Assembly: GCF_050306235.1 (NCBI RefSeq)
Contig: NZ_JBLWFH010000004.1
Location: forward strand, 124,001-188,000
DNA length: 64,000 bases
Origin: Glaciecola sp947496235
GTDB lineage: Bacteria; Pseudomonadota; Gammaproteobacteria; Enterobacterales; Alteromonadaceae
Reading direction: 5' to 3'
The translations under genes and the position numbers were made by a program. The notes under the pieces were generated by a model. The model was not told the origin of the DNA, ran no database searches, and worked only from the letters and a program-made list of their open reading frames with translations. Shown here piece by piece: positions 54,188 to 63,539 of this stretch. Within the stretch, counting starts at the first letter, position 1. Each line of letters begins with the position of its first letter.

Positions 54188-55432
54188 ATGCAAATATACT
54201 TGGTGGGCGGCGCAGTAAGAGACAATCTTCTTGGCCACCCAGTAACAGACAAAGATTATGTAGTGGTGGGCGCAACTGAGCAACAGATGCTAGACCTCGG
54301 CTATGTACGTGTCGGTAAAGATTTTCCCGTATTTTTGCACCCTAAAACCAAGCATGAATATGCGCTGGCGCGTACCGAGCGCAAAACGGGTAAAGGTTAT
54401 ACCGCTTTTGTTTGTGACAGTTCACCTCAAGTAACTCTTGAAGAAGATTTAATACGCCGAGATCTCACCGTAAATGCGATGGCAATGGATGAGCATGGCA
54501 ACCTGATAGATCCCTTTAATGGTCAACAAGATCTCTCTCAACGCATTTTGCGCCATGTATCCGATGCTTTTATTGAAGATCCATTACGAGTACTTAGAGT
54601 CGCCAGATTTGCCGCTCGTTATAACGAGTATGGTTTTGCCATACACAACGACACCTTAAAACTGATGCGGGATATCGCCAAAACCAAAGAACTAGAAGCC
54701 TTAAGTGCGCAAAGGGTTTGGCAAGAAACAGCTAAAAGCCTAGGTGAAAACCGACCGGAAATATATTTTACTGTGCTCAAGGCTGTTGATGCGTTGAGGT
54801 ATTGGTTTCCTGAGTTGAACAAATTATGGGGCATTCCCAATCCTTCCACTTGGCATCCAGAAATTGATACCGGCGTGCATACCATGATGGTGTTACAACA
54901 AGCCGTAATGATGTCACAGGATATTGATGTTAGATTTGCAGCCCTAGTGCATGATCTAGGCAAAGCATTGACAGATACCACCAACTGGCCGTCTCATCAT
55001 GGCCACGATACCTTAGGGTTGCCAGCGATAGAAGCTTGTTGTAAGCGCTTGTTAGTCCCCAATGATTGTCGTGATCTAGCGTTGCTAACCAGTGAGCATC
55101 ATAGTTTGATCCATAGGTTATACACTCAATCGGCGGAAGCTGTGTTGAATTTGTTTAATCGCGCTGATGTTTGGCGTAAACCCGAAAGATTTGAAAAACT
55201 GTTAACCGTTTGCAAAGCCGATTTTCTTGGCAGAAAGTACTTTTCTGCGCGGGCCTACCCGCAAAAACCCGATCTTATTTGGCTGTCTCGTAAGTGTGCC
55301 AAGGTTACCGCCAAAACCTTTGTAGAAAAAGGCTTAACTGGCGTAGCTATAAAACAAGGTATTGAAGAAGAGCGCATCAGAATTATTCATCAATTCTTGC
55401 AACGGGAACATGAGCAAACCCTTAAGATTTAG
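54188..55432 (+). CDS. cca: Multifunctional CCA-adding tRNA nucleotidyltransferase
   Basis: Adds or repairs the CCA end of tRNAs. The nucleotidyltransferase start MQIYLVGGAVRDNLLGHPVTDKDYVVVG in pieces, RRDLTVNAMAMDEHGN and the neck region are present. The C-terminal HD phosphohydrolase domain (FAALVHDLGKALTDTTNWPSHHGHD in pieces) marks the multifunctional gammaproteobacterial type. I chose the internal ATG at 54188, which begins directly with the domain; the 13 codons before it are poorly supported. Length is 414 residues. Confidence 0.96.
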   Translation: MQIYLVGGAVRDNLLGHPVTDKDYVVVGATEQQMLDLGYVRVGKDFPVFLHPKTKHEYALARTERKTGKGYTAFVCDSSPQVTLEEDLIRRDLTVNAMAMDEHGNLIDPFNGQQDLSQRILRHVSDAFIEDPLRVLRVARFAARYNEYGFAIHNDTLKLMRDIAKTKELEALSAQRVWQETAKSLGENRPEIYFTVLKAVDALRYWFPELNKLWGIPNPSTWHPEIDTGVHTMMVLQQAVMMSQDIDVRFAALVHDLGKALTDTTNWPSHHGHDTLGLPAIEACCKRLLVPNDCRDLALLTSEHHSLIHRLYTQSAEAVLNLFNRADVWRKPERFEKLLTVCKADFLGRKYFSARAYPQKPDLIWLSRKCAKVTAKTFVEKGLTGVAIKQGIEEERIRIIHQFLQREHEQTLKI

Positions 55433-55518
55433 GGTAAACTCCACCACAATATTTTGGTGCTATAACGTTTATAGTGTGGGCACCACGTTAAAAACAGATT
55501 TACTATACTTGGAATGCC

Positions 55519-56724
55519 ATGAGCACAACATTTGAACAACTTGAATTAGACGATGCACTTTGCTATGCACTGGCAGAAATGGGCTTTTCGCGGCCAACAA
55601 GTGTACAAGCCATGGTGATTCCCCACGCGCTAGAGGGCAACGATATTCTAGCTTCAGCGCCAACTGGAACGGGAAAAACTGCGGCCTTTTTGCTGCCCTT
55701 AGCCCAATACTTGTTGGATCATCCAGCGGGCCATCCAACCCAGTGCCGTTCTTTAGTGTTAGTCCCTACCCGTGAGTTAGCACTGCAAGTGGCTAAACAA
55801 GCAGAATTGATCACTGCCCATGTTGACTTGTCCGTAGGCGTAATTACAGGTGGCATCAATTACGGTACAGACAAAGAAGTCATAGAAACTCGACCTGATA
55901 TCTTAATTGCCACTCCAGGACGATTGTTTGAACATATTGAAAAAGAAACCCTAGATTGTCGAGATATTGAAAGTTTGGTACTTGATGAAGCAGATCGCAT
56001 GCTAGACATGGGTTTTTCAGGGATAGTAAATCAAATCGCATCTGAGGCCAGATGGCGAAAACAATCTATGTTATTTTCTGCCACCTTAGACAGCAAAGGT
56101 GTGAAGAACTTTGCACGGGATTTATTGACCGACCCTGTTAGCATTAATGCTGATCCGTCCCGTCGGGAAAAAGCCAAAATTCAACAGTGGTACCACTTAG
56201 CAGATGACGCTGCACATAAAGAAGCCTTATTACGCTACCACCTGAGAAATAGCATTACGTCTTGCATAGTGTTTGTTAAAACACGCGAGCGTTTACAAGC
56301 CCTGAAAGATAGGCTTTCAAATGAATTTAATGTGATTTGGCTACAAGGTGAAATGCCGCAAGATAAACGAATGGCGGCAATAGAAAAATTCACCACAGGC
56401 CAAATCAATATTTTATTGGCCACAGATGTCGCCGCGAGAGGTATTCATATTCCTGATGTATCGCATGTTATTAACTACGATATGCCACGCGGCGCAGATG
56501 TGTATTTACATAGAATTGGCAGAACAGGAAGAGCTGGTAAAAAAGGCACTGCAATATCCTTAATCGAAGCACATGACTTTGTTTGGGTAGGTAAGGTTGC
56601 ACGATTTACCGGTGAACCTTTCAAACCAAGAGTGATTGATGAATTGCGGCCTAAGCACAAGGCGCCTAAATTGAGTAAAAAACCCAAGAAGAAGAAATCT
56701 GCAAAGAAAAAGGGTAAAAAGTAA
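55519..56724 (+). CDS. srmB: DEAD-box RNA helicase SrmB
   Basis: A 401-residue helicase. The Q motif (GFSRPTSVQ), APTGTGKTAAFLLPL, PTRELALQ, LDEADRMLDMGF, SATL, VATDVAARGIHIPDV-like (ATDVAARGIHIPDVSHVINYD) and HRIGRTGRAG are all intact. The pattern RWRKQSMLFSATLDSKGV and the late VIDELRPKHKAPK are SrmB features rather than those of other family members. SrmB helps early assembly of the 50S subunit. A lysine-rich tail ends the protein. Confidence 0.9.
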   Translation: MSTTFEQLELDDALCYALAEMGFSRPTSVQAMVIPHALEGNDILASAPTGTGKTAAFLLPLAQYLLDHPAGHPTQCRSLVLVPTRELALQVAKQAELITAHVDLSVGVITGGINYGTDKEVIETRPDILIATPGRLFEHIEKETLDCRDIESLVLDEADRMLDMGFSGIVNQIASEARWRKQSMLFSATLDSKGVKNFARDLLTDPVSINADPSRREKAKIQQWYHLADDAAHKEALLRYHLRNSITSCIVFVKTRERLQALKDRLSNEFNVIWLQGEMPQDKRMAAIEKFTTGQINILLATDVAARGIHIPDVSHVINYDMPRGADVYLHRIGRTGRAGKKGTAISLIEAHDFVWVGKVARFTGEPFKPRVIDELRPKHKAPKLSKKPKKKKSAKKKGKK

Positions 56725-56726
56725 GC

Positions 56727-57317
56727 ATGCAACAAATCGTTTTAGCCAGTGGTAACAAAGGAAAACTTGCAGAATTTTCGAGCATGTTTGAACCATACAA
56801 CATTAGCGTTTTACCGCAGTCAGAATTTTCCATCAGTGACGCGGATGAAACAGGCTTAAGCTTTGTGGAAAATGCTATTATTAAGGCCCGACATGCTTCG
56901 GAACAAGCTAATTTACCCGCCATTGCTGACGATAGTGGTTTGGTGGTTGATGCCCTCAATGGTGGCCCGGGCATTTATTCAGCGCGATATGCCGGCGAGC
57001 ATGGCAATGACCAAGCTAACTATGAAAAGCTATTAGCTAACTTAACCGACAATCAAAACCGTAAAGCTAAATTCTTATGTGTTTTAGTATTTATGCGACA
57101 TGCTGAAGATCCAGAACCTATTATCTGCCAAGGTGAATGGCACGGCGAAATTACCCAAACGCCTTTTGGTAACGGTGGTTTTGGATACGATCCTGTGTTT
57201 TATGTGCCTGAACAAAAATGCACAGCAGCAGAGCTGGATAAAGCAGTGAAGAACCAAATTAGTCATAGAGGACAGGCACTGCGAGCGCTAATGCAAAAGC
57301 TGCACGGTATCATTTAA
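56727..57317 (+). CDS. rdgB: XTP/dITP diphosphatase RdgB
   Basis: A house-cleaning pyrophosphatase for non-canonical purine nucleotides (Ham1 family). LASGNKGKLAEFSSM, ADDSGLVVDALNGGPGIYSARYAG in pieces, and FGYDPVFYVPE are diagnostic. Length is 196 residues. It starts two bases after srmB and ends one base before hemW, so it is part of an operon. Confidence 0.97.
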   Translation: MQQIVLASGNKGKLAEFSSMFEPYNISVLPQSEFSISDADETGLSFVENAIIKARHASEQANLPAIADDSGLVVDALNGGPGIYSARYAGEHGNDQANYEKLLANLTDNQNRKAKFLCVLVFMRHAEDPEPIICQGEWHGEITQTPFGNGGFGYDPVFYVPEQKCTAAELDKAVKNQISHRGQALRALMQKLHGII

Positions 57318-57318
57318 C

Positions 57319-58467
57319 GTGCAAGTCCCTTTATCTTTATACATCCACATCCCATGGTGTGTGCAAAAATGCCCTTATTGTGATTTCAATTCACATAAGC
57401 AAAAAGGCGTGATTCCTGAGCAAGCTTATATTGCTCACCTGCTAGACGATCTCAAACAAGATCTTAAAAAGTATAAGATACGCCAACAAGGCAGAGAAAT
57501 ATCCACCATCTTTATTGGCGGCGGTACTCCGAGTTTACTCAGTGTAGATGCGATGCATCTGTTACTAAGTGGCGTAAAAACCTTGGTTCCCGTAAAACCT
57601 GACGCTGAGATCACCATGGAAGCCAATCCGGGTACTGTAGAAGCCAATAAGTTTGCGGGTTTTGTTGAGGCTGGAGTAAATCGCATTTCAATTGGTGTGC
57701 AAAGTTTTGAAAATGACCATCTCACAAAACTGGGTAGAATCCACGATAGCCAACAAGCGATAAAAGCTATTGAATTAGCCAAACAACTGCCTTTAAGGTC
57801 TTTTAATACGGATCTAATGCATGGATTGCCCGAGCAAAACGCAGAACAGGCACTGAATGATTTAAGAACAACTATCGCATTGGGAACTCCACACATTAGC
57901 TGGTATCAGTTGACCATAGAACCCAATACGCAATTCTTTTCTAAGCCGCCTGAATTGCCTGATGATGATGTGCTATGGGAAATTCAACAACAGGGTCACG
58001 CCCTGTTAGAAGAAAATGGCTATCAGCAGTATGAAGTCTCTGCGTATACAAAAAATGCAGAATTTGCGCAGCACAATCTCAATTATTGGCGCTTCGGCGA
58101 CTATTTAGGCATTGGTTGTGGCGCCCACGGTAAAATTACAGACTTGGTAACTAAACAAATTATGCGCACGGTTAAGGTAAAACACCCCATTGGCTACATG
58201 GATTTGAGTAAGGATTACTTGGATACTCAAAGCCCCATACAAGCGCAAGATTTAGCCTTTGAATTTTTCATGAATCGCTTTAGGCTTTTAGAAGCCTGTG
58301 AAAAAGAAGCTTATACCCAAAACACAGGCCAGCCACTTTCAAACCAAGCCCAAAGCATTTTAAAGCGAAATGTGGAAAAAGGCTTAATAGATGAAACATC
58401 AGAACATTGGCAAGTCACTGACCTAGGCCGACGCTATTTAAACTCGCTACTTGCTGACTTTGTGTAG
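57319..58467 (+). CDS. hemW: Heme chaperone HemW (radical-SAM family)
   Basis: A 382-residue relative of coproporphyrinogen dehydrogenase. SLYIHIPWCVQKCPYCDFNSH carries the CxxxCxxC-type cluster cysteines (WCVQKCPYC), followed by IFIGGGTPSLLS and TMEANPGTVE. HemW delivers heme rather than oxidising coproporphyrinogen. The start is GTG, one base after the rdgB stop. The family position after rdgB is conserved. Confidence 0.95.
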   Translation: MQVPLSLYIHIPWCVQKCPYCDFNSHKQKGVIPEQAYIAHLLDDLKQDLKKYKIRQQGREISTIFIGGGTPSLLSVDAMHLLLSGVKTLVPVKPDAEITMEANPGTVEANKFAGFVEAGVNRISIGVQSFENDHLTKLGRIHDSQQAIKAIELAKQLPLRSFNTDLMHGLPEQNAEQALNDLRTTIALGTPHISWYQLTIEPNTQFFSKPPELPDDDVLWEIQQQGHALLEENGYQQYEVSAYTKNAEFAQHNLNYWRFGDYLGIGCGAHGKITDLVTKQIMRTVKVKHPIGYMDLSKDYLDTQSPIQAQDLAFEFFMNRFRLLEACEKEAYTQNTGQPLSNQAQSILKRNVEKGLIDETSEHWQVTDLGRRYLNSLLADFV

Positions 58468-58471
58468 TCTA

Positions 58472-59014
58472 CTACTCTTGGGGTAGTCGAGTTCTGACCA
58501 AACGAACAAAAATAGTTCTATCTTTGGCTTTCAGCGATGTGCTGCCATTTTCAAATGATACTGACCAAGCTCTTAATACATCCTGAATCGAAGGACTGGA
58601 AGTCCAATAATCATCTGATGAAGTCACCGGAAATATGGCTTCATTGATAGCGGGTCGTACACAAGCTTTTTCGGTAATTTGGGCGAGCTCTTTTACGTTG
58701 GGTAAGCGCCAGTTTTTAGAGTTTGCATATTCAAACCCCATTGCATAATTTAGCGCTTCTTGCCAAGTTAAGGGTTGAGGCTCTCCTTCGCAGTTATTCC
58801 CCGTCCAAGTTTGGCCGAAACTACAGCGCATGAATACCAGGTTACTTGGTAAATGAATGGCTTCACCGTTAGTTGTGAGCATAAACTCTTCGTCTTTAGC
58901 GGTTTCTGGAATGCCCGCAGGACAGATAGATTCAGCATCTACGTACATACTCACCATCGCCAATGCGGCCCAAAAACTGACTAAGCATAATCGCTTTAAC
59001 GTTCTACTTTTCAT
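58472..59014 (-). CDS. DUF1566 (Lcl-type) exported protein
   Basis: A signal peptide (LCLVSFWAALAMVSMYVDAES) leads to a short protein with the DUF1566 pattern: LTWQEALNYAMGFEYANSKNWRLPNVKELAQI, then YWTSSP and FVRLVRT in pieces. Four Cys residues are present in the mature part. DUF1566 domains occur in surface and legume-lectin-like (Lcl) adhesins. Its ATG overlaps the stop of the larger upstream gene (TAATG), so the two are translationally coupled. Function unknown. Confidence 0.8.
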   Translation of the reverse strand: MKSRTLKRLCLVSFWAALAMVSMYVDAESICPAGIPETAKDEEFMLTTNGEAIHLPSNLVFMRCSFGQTWTGNNCEGEPQPLTWQEALNYAMGFEYANSKNWRLPNVKELAQITEKACVRPAINEAIFPVTSSDDYWTSSPSIQDVLRAWSVSFENGSTSLKAKDRTIFVRLVRTRLPQE

Positions 59015-60747
59015 TAGTTACCTCTACCCGCTCTGACTAAACGCACACGAAGCTCAGTGTTTTTATTGATAAAATTATCCACCCCAGACACAAAATCGAA
59101 TGCCCACGCATTACGAGCGGTATCATTGTTAACGCCATCTGCACTGGATTGACTGGTCCAGTACCATAACGTGCTTTGCGTTGTCGCTGACCACACAGGG
59201 AAAAAATTGACATCCGCCGCCACCCCAACAATGGAGCCGTAGTGCATTATGCTTTGCAATTCCTCATGACTAGGCAAACGCCAATCATAAAATCCGCACA
59301 ACCCCTGCTGATTAATCGCGTCTACATAGGCCTGAGTATTACAATTTTGACTGGTCAAATTACAACTTGCAGAAGCAGCATTAATAGCGCCTTCAAACCC
59401 GCCATTTTCATCCTCTGAATACCAAGTAAACACACTATCGGCATATTGAATATGGGCGCTATCACTCAACATTTTATTTTCCCATACCAAACCAGTTGTA
59501 TTGTCCCGCACACATTCCCAAGGCAAATTTTCATCGTCCACTTGGTCCCCATTGGTGTTCAAACGAGTAAAATCGAAGCCTTTATCACCCCTACCCGCTT
59601 TATCGGAGATCCCCGACAATGAAATACGGTCATTCCCATAATCCGCATCTTGGCCAGCATACGCAGGGTCATAGGTAAAACTCACTGCGTCTAAAGAGCC
59701 ATGACGACTAATGCCTGTATCATTGATAGTGGCATTCCTTTGAGGATAAACCGTGATAGTTTGAGACTGAGATAACTGATTACCAAAGCTATCCGTAAGT
59801 TGTGCGTTTACGATTAACTCATAATCTTGTTCAACCAAAGGTGCAAGGGCAAAGGTTTGCGCGCTTTGGGCATTATCCACAAATACAGTGACATTGGACG
59901 GAGGATTTTGAACCTCCCAAACCACTGAAAATGGCGCAGCAGCAGGCGCTTTACTTGAGGGTATTGCAGATAACAAAATGCGTTCACCAGAAAATACGTC
60001 ACTGGGTTGAATAAAGGTTAACTCAGGTAAGGTGCCAGACTGACCGACCAAGGTTAGTTGCTGTTGGACGGAATGTTGAGCACCCTCATGATCTGTCACA
60101 GTTAATTGCATGGTTACTGCATTTTGAACATTATCAATGGGCGTTACAATTTCAAGCACTGCTGCGGTCAAATCTAGCCCTTGGGTAATATCGACACCGG
60201 AAATTTGTTGCCATTGGTAGCTAGCAATTGGTTGTGATTGGTCTGGCGCGTCTGTATCTGAACTGTTACTAGCGTCCAACATGATACTGGTATCTACGGG
60301 ATAATGATTTAGCGAATAACCGTCAATTTGATTAACCGTCACCACAGCCGTTGGCGCTATATTTACCGGCATCACAGTTACCACAAAAGTGTCCGAACTC
60401 GTTGTGCCTTTGGCATCACGCACCACTAATGTCACGTCAAATTGGGTTTGAGTAATTAAGCTTGGCGCCGTCAAAATTGCGTCAGGAATACTGGTATCTG
60501 TGTGCTCTATACCGAAGTCTGCCGGCACCTGCCAACTGTAGGTAAACACGCCATCTCCGCCAGAGGCCGCGCCTGAGATATTCACCGACGTTTGCTCGTC
60601 CATAACAAGGTCAACATTGGCAGAAACTGTTATCGGCACTGGACTTGGTGGAATTTTATCTTCCGAACCGCCCCCACATCCGACGATGACCATTACAGTT
60701 ACAACAAGGATAAATTTACTTAGGTTATTTAAAAATTTCTTGGCCAT
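59014..60747 (-). CDS. PKD-like repeat lipoprotein with C-terminal DUF1566 domain
   Basis: A lipoprotein signal (FILVVTVMVIVGCGGGSED) is followed by three PKD/Ig-like repeats (residues about 40-340; VNISGAASGGDGVFTYSWQVP, DASNSSDTDAPDQSQPIASYQW), then a DUF1566 domain (about 395-575; TGLVWENKM, YDWRLPSHEELQSIMHYG, LWYWTSQS, LRVRLVRAG). It is probably an outer-membrane or surface adhesin-like protein. It forms a coupled pair with the shorter DUF1566 protein immediately downstream. The ligand is unknown. Confidence 0.82.
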   Translation of the reverse strand: MAKKFLNNLSKFILVVTVMVIVGCGGGSEDKIPPSPVPITVSANVDLVMDEQTSVNISGAASGGDGVFTYSWQVPADFGIEHTDTSIPDAILTAPSLITQTQFDVTLVVRDAKGTTSSDTFVVTVMPVNIAPTAVVTVNQIDGYSLNHYPVDTSIMLDASNSSDTDAPDQSQPIASYQWQQISGVDITQGLDLTAAVLEIVTPIDNVQNAVTMQLTVTDHEGAQHSVQQQLTLVGQSGTLPELTFIQPSDVFSGERILLSAIPSSKAPAAAPFSVVWEVQNPPSNVTVFVDNAQSAQTFALAPLVEQDYELIVNAQLTDSFGNQLSQSQTITVYPQRNATINDTGISRHGSLDAVSFTYDPAYAGQDADYGNDRISLSGISDKAGRGDKGFDFTRLNTNGDQVDDENLPWECVRDNTTGLVWENKMLSDSAHIQYADSVFTWYSEDENGGFEGAINAASASCNLTSQNCNTQAYVDAINQQGLCGFYDWRLPSHEELQSIMHYGSIVGVAADVNFFPVWSATTQSTLWYWTSQSSADGVNNDTARNAWAFDFVSGVDNFINKNTELRVRLVRAGRGN

Positions 60748-60833
60748 CTTCGGTCAAATCACACGACATTTTACAGTAAAAGATAACGGGCATTCAGCAA
60801 ATAACAGACCAAGTTAACCTGAATAAAAAATTT

Positions 60834-61334
60834 CTAATATGGACGCTCTCGGGCTTCGCTTTCTTTCACCTGAAATGCCAATAGCATTTTCTTGGCAGAA
60901 GCTGCGTCTGTCATGTCGTAGATCATCATGCAAACGTTATCTACCGCACCAGTAGCAGACACTAAGGGCGAAAACACCACGTTTTGATACATATAAGGTG
61001 CCGAGCTGGTGATTGGACGATAATTGCGAAATTTAAATAAATAAGGACGTTGTTCCCACGTAATAAAAGCGCGAGTTTTAAGCTCAAATACTGGTTTGAG
61101 TTTTTGTTTCAGCCAGCTTTCTTTAATATCAGGAAAATGCTCAGATATAGGCAAATCTCGTACTTGAGAAGGTAACAAACCTGAGTGAGCTTCCATAAAG
61201 CCGTTCCAGACTTTGATTTTCATATCGCGATTGAGCACCACAATACCCACATCTACAGTTTGGATCATGTCCATCATCCAATGAAATTCGAGTAATTCGC
61301 TAAGTGCATCTTTTTCAACAGTAGAAGAAGTCAA
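60834..61334 (-). CDS. Single PAS-domain protein paired with the REC-CheC gene
   Basis: A 166-residue protein with one PAS domain: VDVGIVVLNRDMKIKVWNGFMEAHSGL, then YLFKFRNYRPITSSAPYMYQNVVFSPL and VCMMIYDMTDAASAKK in the expected order. There is no output domain. The start lies two bases after the end of the REC-CheC gene, so the two are co-translated. It probably senses redox state or a small ligand and works with that partner; the signal is unknown. Confidence 0.8.
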   Translation of the reverse strand: MTSSTVEKDALSELLEFHWMMDMIQTVDVGIVVLNRDMKIKVWNGFMEAHSGLLPSQVRDLPISEHFPDIKESWLKQKLKPVFELKTRAFITWEQRPYLFKFRNYRPITSSAPYMYQNVVFSPLVSATGAVDNVCMMIYDMTDAASAKKMLLAFQVKESEARERPY

Positions 61335-61336
61335 AA

Positions 61337-62329
61337 TTAATCCTCCAACAGATGAGATAATTTAGAAGTCATCATGTCCATTGATTCTTCGGTAAACAAC
61401 AACAAGAGATCACACTTGACGTTAAAATCTTCTAGCCCGTAGCTCAATTCAATGGCTAAGGTTTTTTTCCAAGTGCGTTCATTGGCTTTAATCAGTTCTC
61501 GAATGTTCTGATGCTGGCCCAAAACCACCGGATGACCTTGCCTAAAATGCATATCCAGTTGGTTTGCTATGCCACTTAAACAAGTGCCGACTAACAAACT
61601 TGCACAGTCCATTAGCAATTCTAACTGCAACTGGTCATCCACTTTAGACTCGACACCCATAATGGTGGCAATATCTTCAAAACTAGAGTCACTTAAAATA
61701 CATAAGGCTTCGCCACTGATACCATCACCTAAGAATCCTTGGCATACGCCTGAAGTGCTTTCTTGCTTATCAACATCAGATAGCATCATGTGCAACTCAG
61801 AAATTTCAATTAAGTTGACGTTGGGGATTGGTAATTCTACGAAAACATTCATAATGCGCGCTAAATAATCACCCGCCTGCCCCATAGCGACATTTGCAAC
61901 TTCTTGATAGCAATCGCGAATTTCTTCTGGTAGGTCTTCAGGCTCTGGAGATGCACTTTCTTCTTGCTGAATAAACCCTTGTTTTATCAAGGTATTTCTA
62001 AGTTCTTCTGCATTGACTGGTTTTTGAATAAAATCCAGTGCACCTAAGTTTTTAACGCGCTGCGCCGCTTCAGGTTGAATATCCCCAGAAATAACTATGG
62101 TTTTGGTGGGTAAACTCAATGAACCAATAGTTTCAAGGGTTTCATAACCGTCCATAATAGGCATATTGAGATCTAGAAGCAGCAACTCTCCCTTTCCATC
62201 CGCAATCGCATTGATCGCTTCTTGCCCATGCTTGGCAAAATGAATACTAGCCCCTAAATCCTGAGGTAAACATTTAGCGACTTGTTTGCGAGCAACCATT
62301 GAATCGTCACAAATCAAAACTGATAACAT
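61337..62329 (-). CDS. Response regulator with CheC-like phosphatase domain
   Basis: The N-terminal receiver domain (VLICDDSMVARKQVAKCLP, phospho-Asp in LLLLDLNMPIMDGYE, Lys in KPVNAEEL) occupies residues about 1-120. A CheC/CheX-like domain (about 140-330) follows, with EVANVAMGQAGDYLARIM and MDCASLLVGTCLSGIANQL, the paired Glu/Asn-type helices of CheC phosphatases. The second helix has the C-x2-L-x7-G-I-A-N pattern. It probably dephosphorylates CheY-like proteins under control of its own receiver. Confidence 0.88.
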   Translation of the reverse strand: MLSVLICDDSMVARKQVAKCLPQDLGASIHFAKHGQEAINAIADGKGELLLLDLNMPIMDGYETLETIGSLSLPTKTIVISGDIQPEAAQRVKNLGALDFIQKPVNAEELRNTLIKQGFIQQEESASPEPEDLPEEIRDCYQEVANVAMGQAGDYLARIMNVFVELPIPNVNLIEISELHMMLSDVDKQESTSGVCQGFLGDGISGEALCILSDSSFEDIATIMGVESKVDDQLQLELLMDCASLLVGTCLSGIANQLDMHFRQGHPVVLGQHQNIRELIKANERTWKKTLAIELSYGLEDFNVKCDLLLLFTEESMDMMTSKLSHLLED

Positions 62330-62443
62330 GTGTTCTCTCTAGTGATTAGGTTAATTTTAAGACTACTAGAAGTTATCGGCTGTAAAGCACTCTGGCTTTA
62401 GGAATAAACATAGGAAATCAATGAAATTAGAGAGAAGTAACCG

Positions 62444-63136
62444 CTAACCAAACAGTAAAGGCAAAACAATAGAAGTGACTAGGCCATTTAAACAAAGCGC
62501 TAATGATGAAAATGCTAAACAAACTTCACCATAACTTACCGCGCGAGCTGTAGCTATGGCATGTCCAACGGTTCCTAATGCAATTCCATTTACCATTTGA
62601 TTTTGTTGTTTCAGCAGTTGCGAAATCATAGGGCCGAGGATGGCAATAATGATACCGGTAGAAATCACCAACACAGCCGCCAAATCGGCGATTCCGCCAA
62701 TAAGTGACGAAGTATCCATCGCTAAGGGCGTGGTAATGGATTTTACTAACATTGTCATTTGTAAATTTATCGGCAAATCTAACCAATAAATACTCAACCA
62801 TGACAGCAATGGCGCTAGCATGCCACCCAGTACTATTGGCAGTAATACTCGCCAACCAAAACGTTTTAGAAGATGTAGTTGCTTAAATAAAGGAACAGCT
62901 AAAGCAACGGTTGCGGGACCAAGTAAATAAGAAAGTAATTGGGTGTTTTTTTGATAATCGCTAAGGCTCATACCAAACCAGGATAGCAAGCCCACTATGC
63001 ACAAAGTACTGCCAATGAGAGGATGCAAAAGCGGAAATTGGCGACATCGCACATATAAAGTAAAAAAAGCAAAATAGATAACAAGTGTTGCTAATAAAGA
63101 GCCCAGTACCCAACTAATCTGTGTCATTTGATACAC
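62444..63136 (-). CDS. lrgB: LrgB-family membrane protein
   Basis: A 230-residue polytopic protein with the LrgB features LLGPATVALAVPLFKQL, VKSITTPLAMDTSSLIGGI and GTVGHAIATARAV. LrgA/LrgB proteins are holin-like or transporter proteins that affect murein hydrolase activity or glycolate/pyruvate movement. It overlaps the end of lrgA by 23 bases. Confidence 0.92.
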   Translation of the reverse strand: MYQMTQISWVLGSLLATLVIYFAFFTLYVRCRQFPLLHPLIGSTLCIVGLLSWFGMSLSDYQKNTQLLSYLLGPATVALAVPLFKQLHLLKRFGWRVLLPIVLGGMLAPLLSWLSIYWLDLPINLQMTMLVKSITTPLAMDTSSLIGGIADLAAVLVISTGIIIAILGPMISQLLKQQNQMVNGIALGTVGHAIATARAVSYGEVCLAFSSLALCLNGLVTSIVLPLLFG

Positions 63137-63539
63137 CTGACAGGGTTAGCTTTGCTATTAACAATGTGACTAGGTAGGCAATTAAGCTGGCTACCACAAT
63201 CGCCAATATGATCGCCAGTTGATGCTTAAGCAGAATCTCTTGATATGACACTATCATCACAATCGCAGGAATAAATAACAATGACATATGCTTGAGCAAA
63301 GGCAACGTTATTGTCGCAATTGGATTAGGAACTTTTTTATAGATAATAAAAAATATGAAAAGTATTACGAGACCGATTAATCCTGAGGATAACCTGATAC
63401 TAAACGTCCGTTTAAGAAAATCCGCGCATTCAAATACAAGGATTAACGCCAGTAAGCCTAGTAAGGCAAAACCGACGTTAAAAAGTACTCTCTTGATGTA
63501 CTGTAATGAAGTAAGGCGTTCCTTTTCGGGTGTAATCAA
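63114..63539 (-). CDS. lrgA: LrgA/CidA-family membrane protein (start uncertain)
   Basis: The core VLFNVGFALLGLLALILVFE, SSGLIGLVILFIFFIIYKKVPN and LLFIPAIVMIVSY is that of the LrgA/CidA family (four helices). The start is unclear. The only ATG in frame, at 63617, lies 140 bases inside the upstream gene and gives a 50-residue N-terminal part with no match; a TTG at 63539 would give 141 residues. Neither has a good ribosome binding site, so it may depend on coupling to the upstream gene. Confidence 0.8.
   Translation of the reverse strand: MITPEKERLTSLQYIKRVLFNVGFALLGLLALILVFECADFLKRTFSIRLSSGLIGLVILFIFFIIYKKVPNPIATITLPLLKHMSLLFIPAIVMIVSYQEILLKHQLAIILAIVVASLIAYLVTLLIAKLTLSGVSNDTD

Noticed and set aside
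57435..57896. A 153-codon open frame on the minus strand opposite hemW
   Set aside because: It lies wholly within the strongly supported hemW gene, has no recognisable domain and no independent promoter. It is a by-product of codon use on the other strand; the same holds for long antisense frames opposite der, bamB and ispG.
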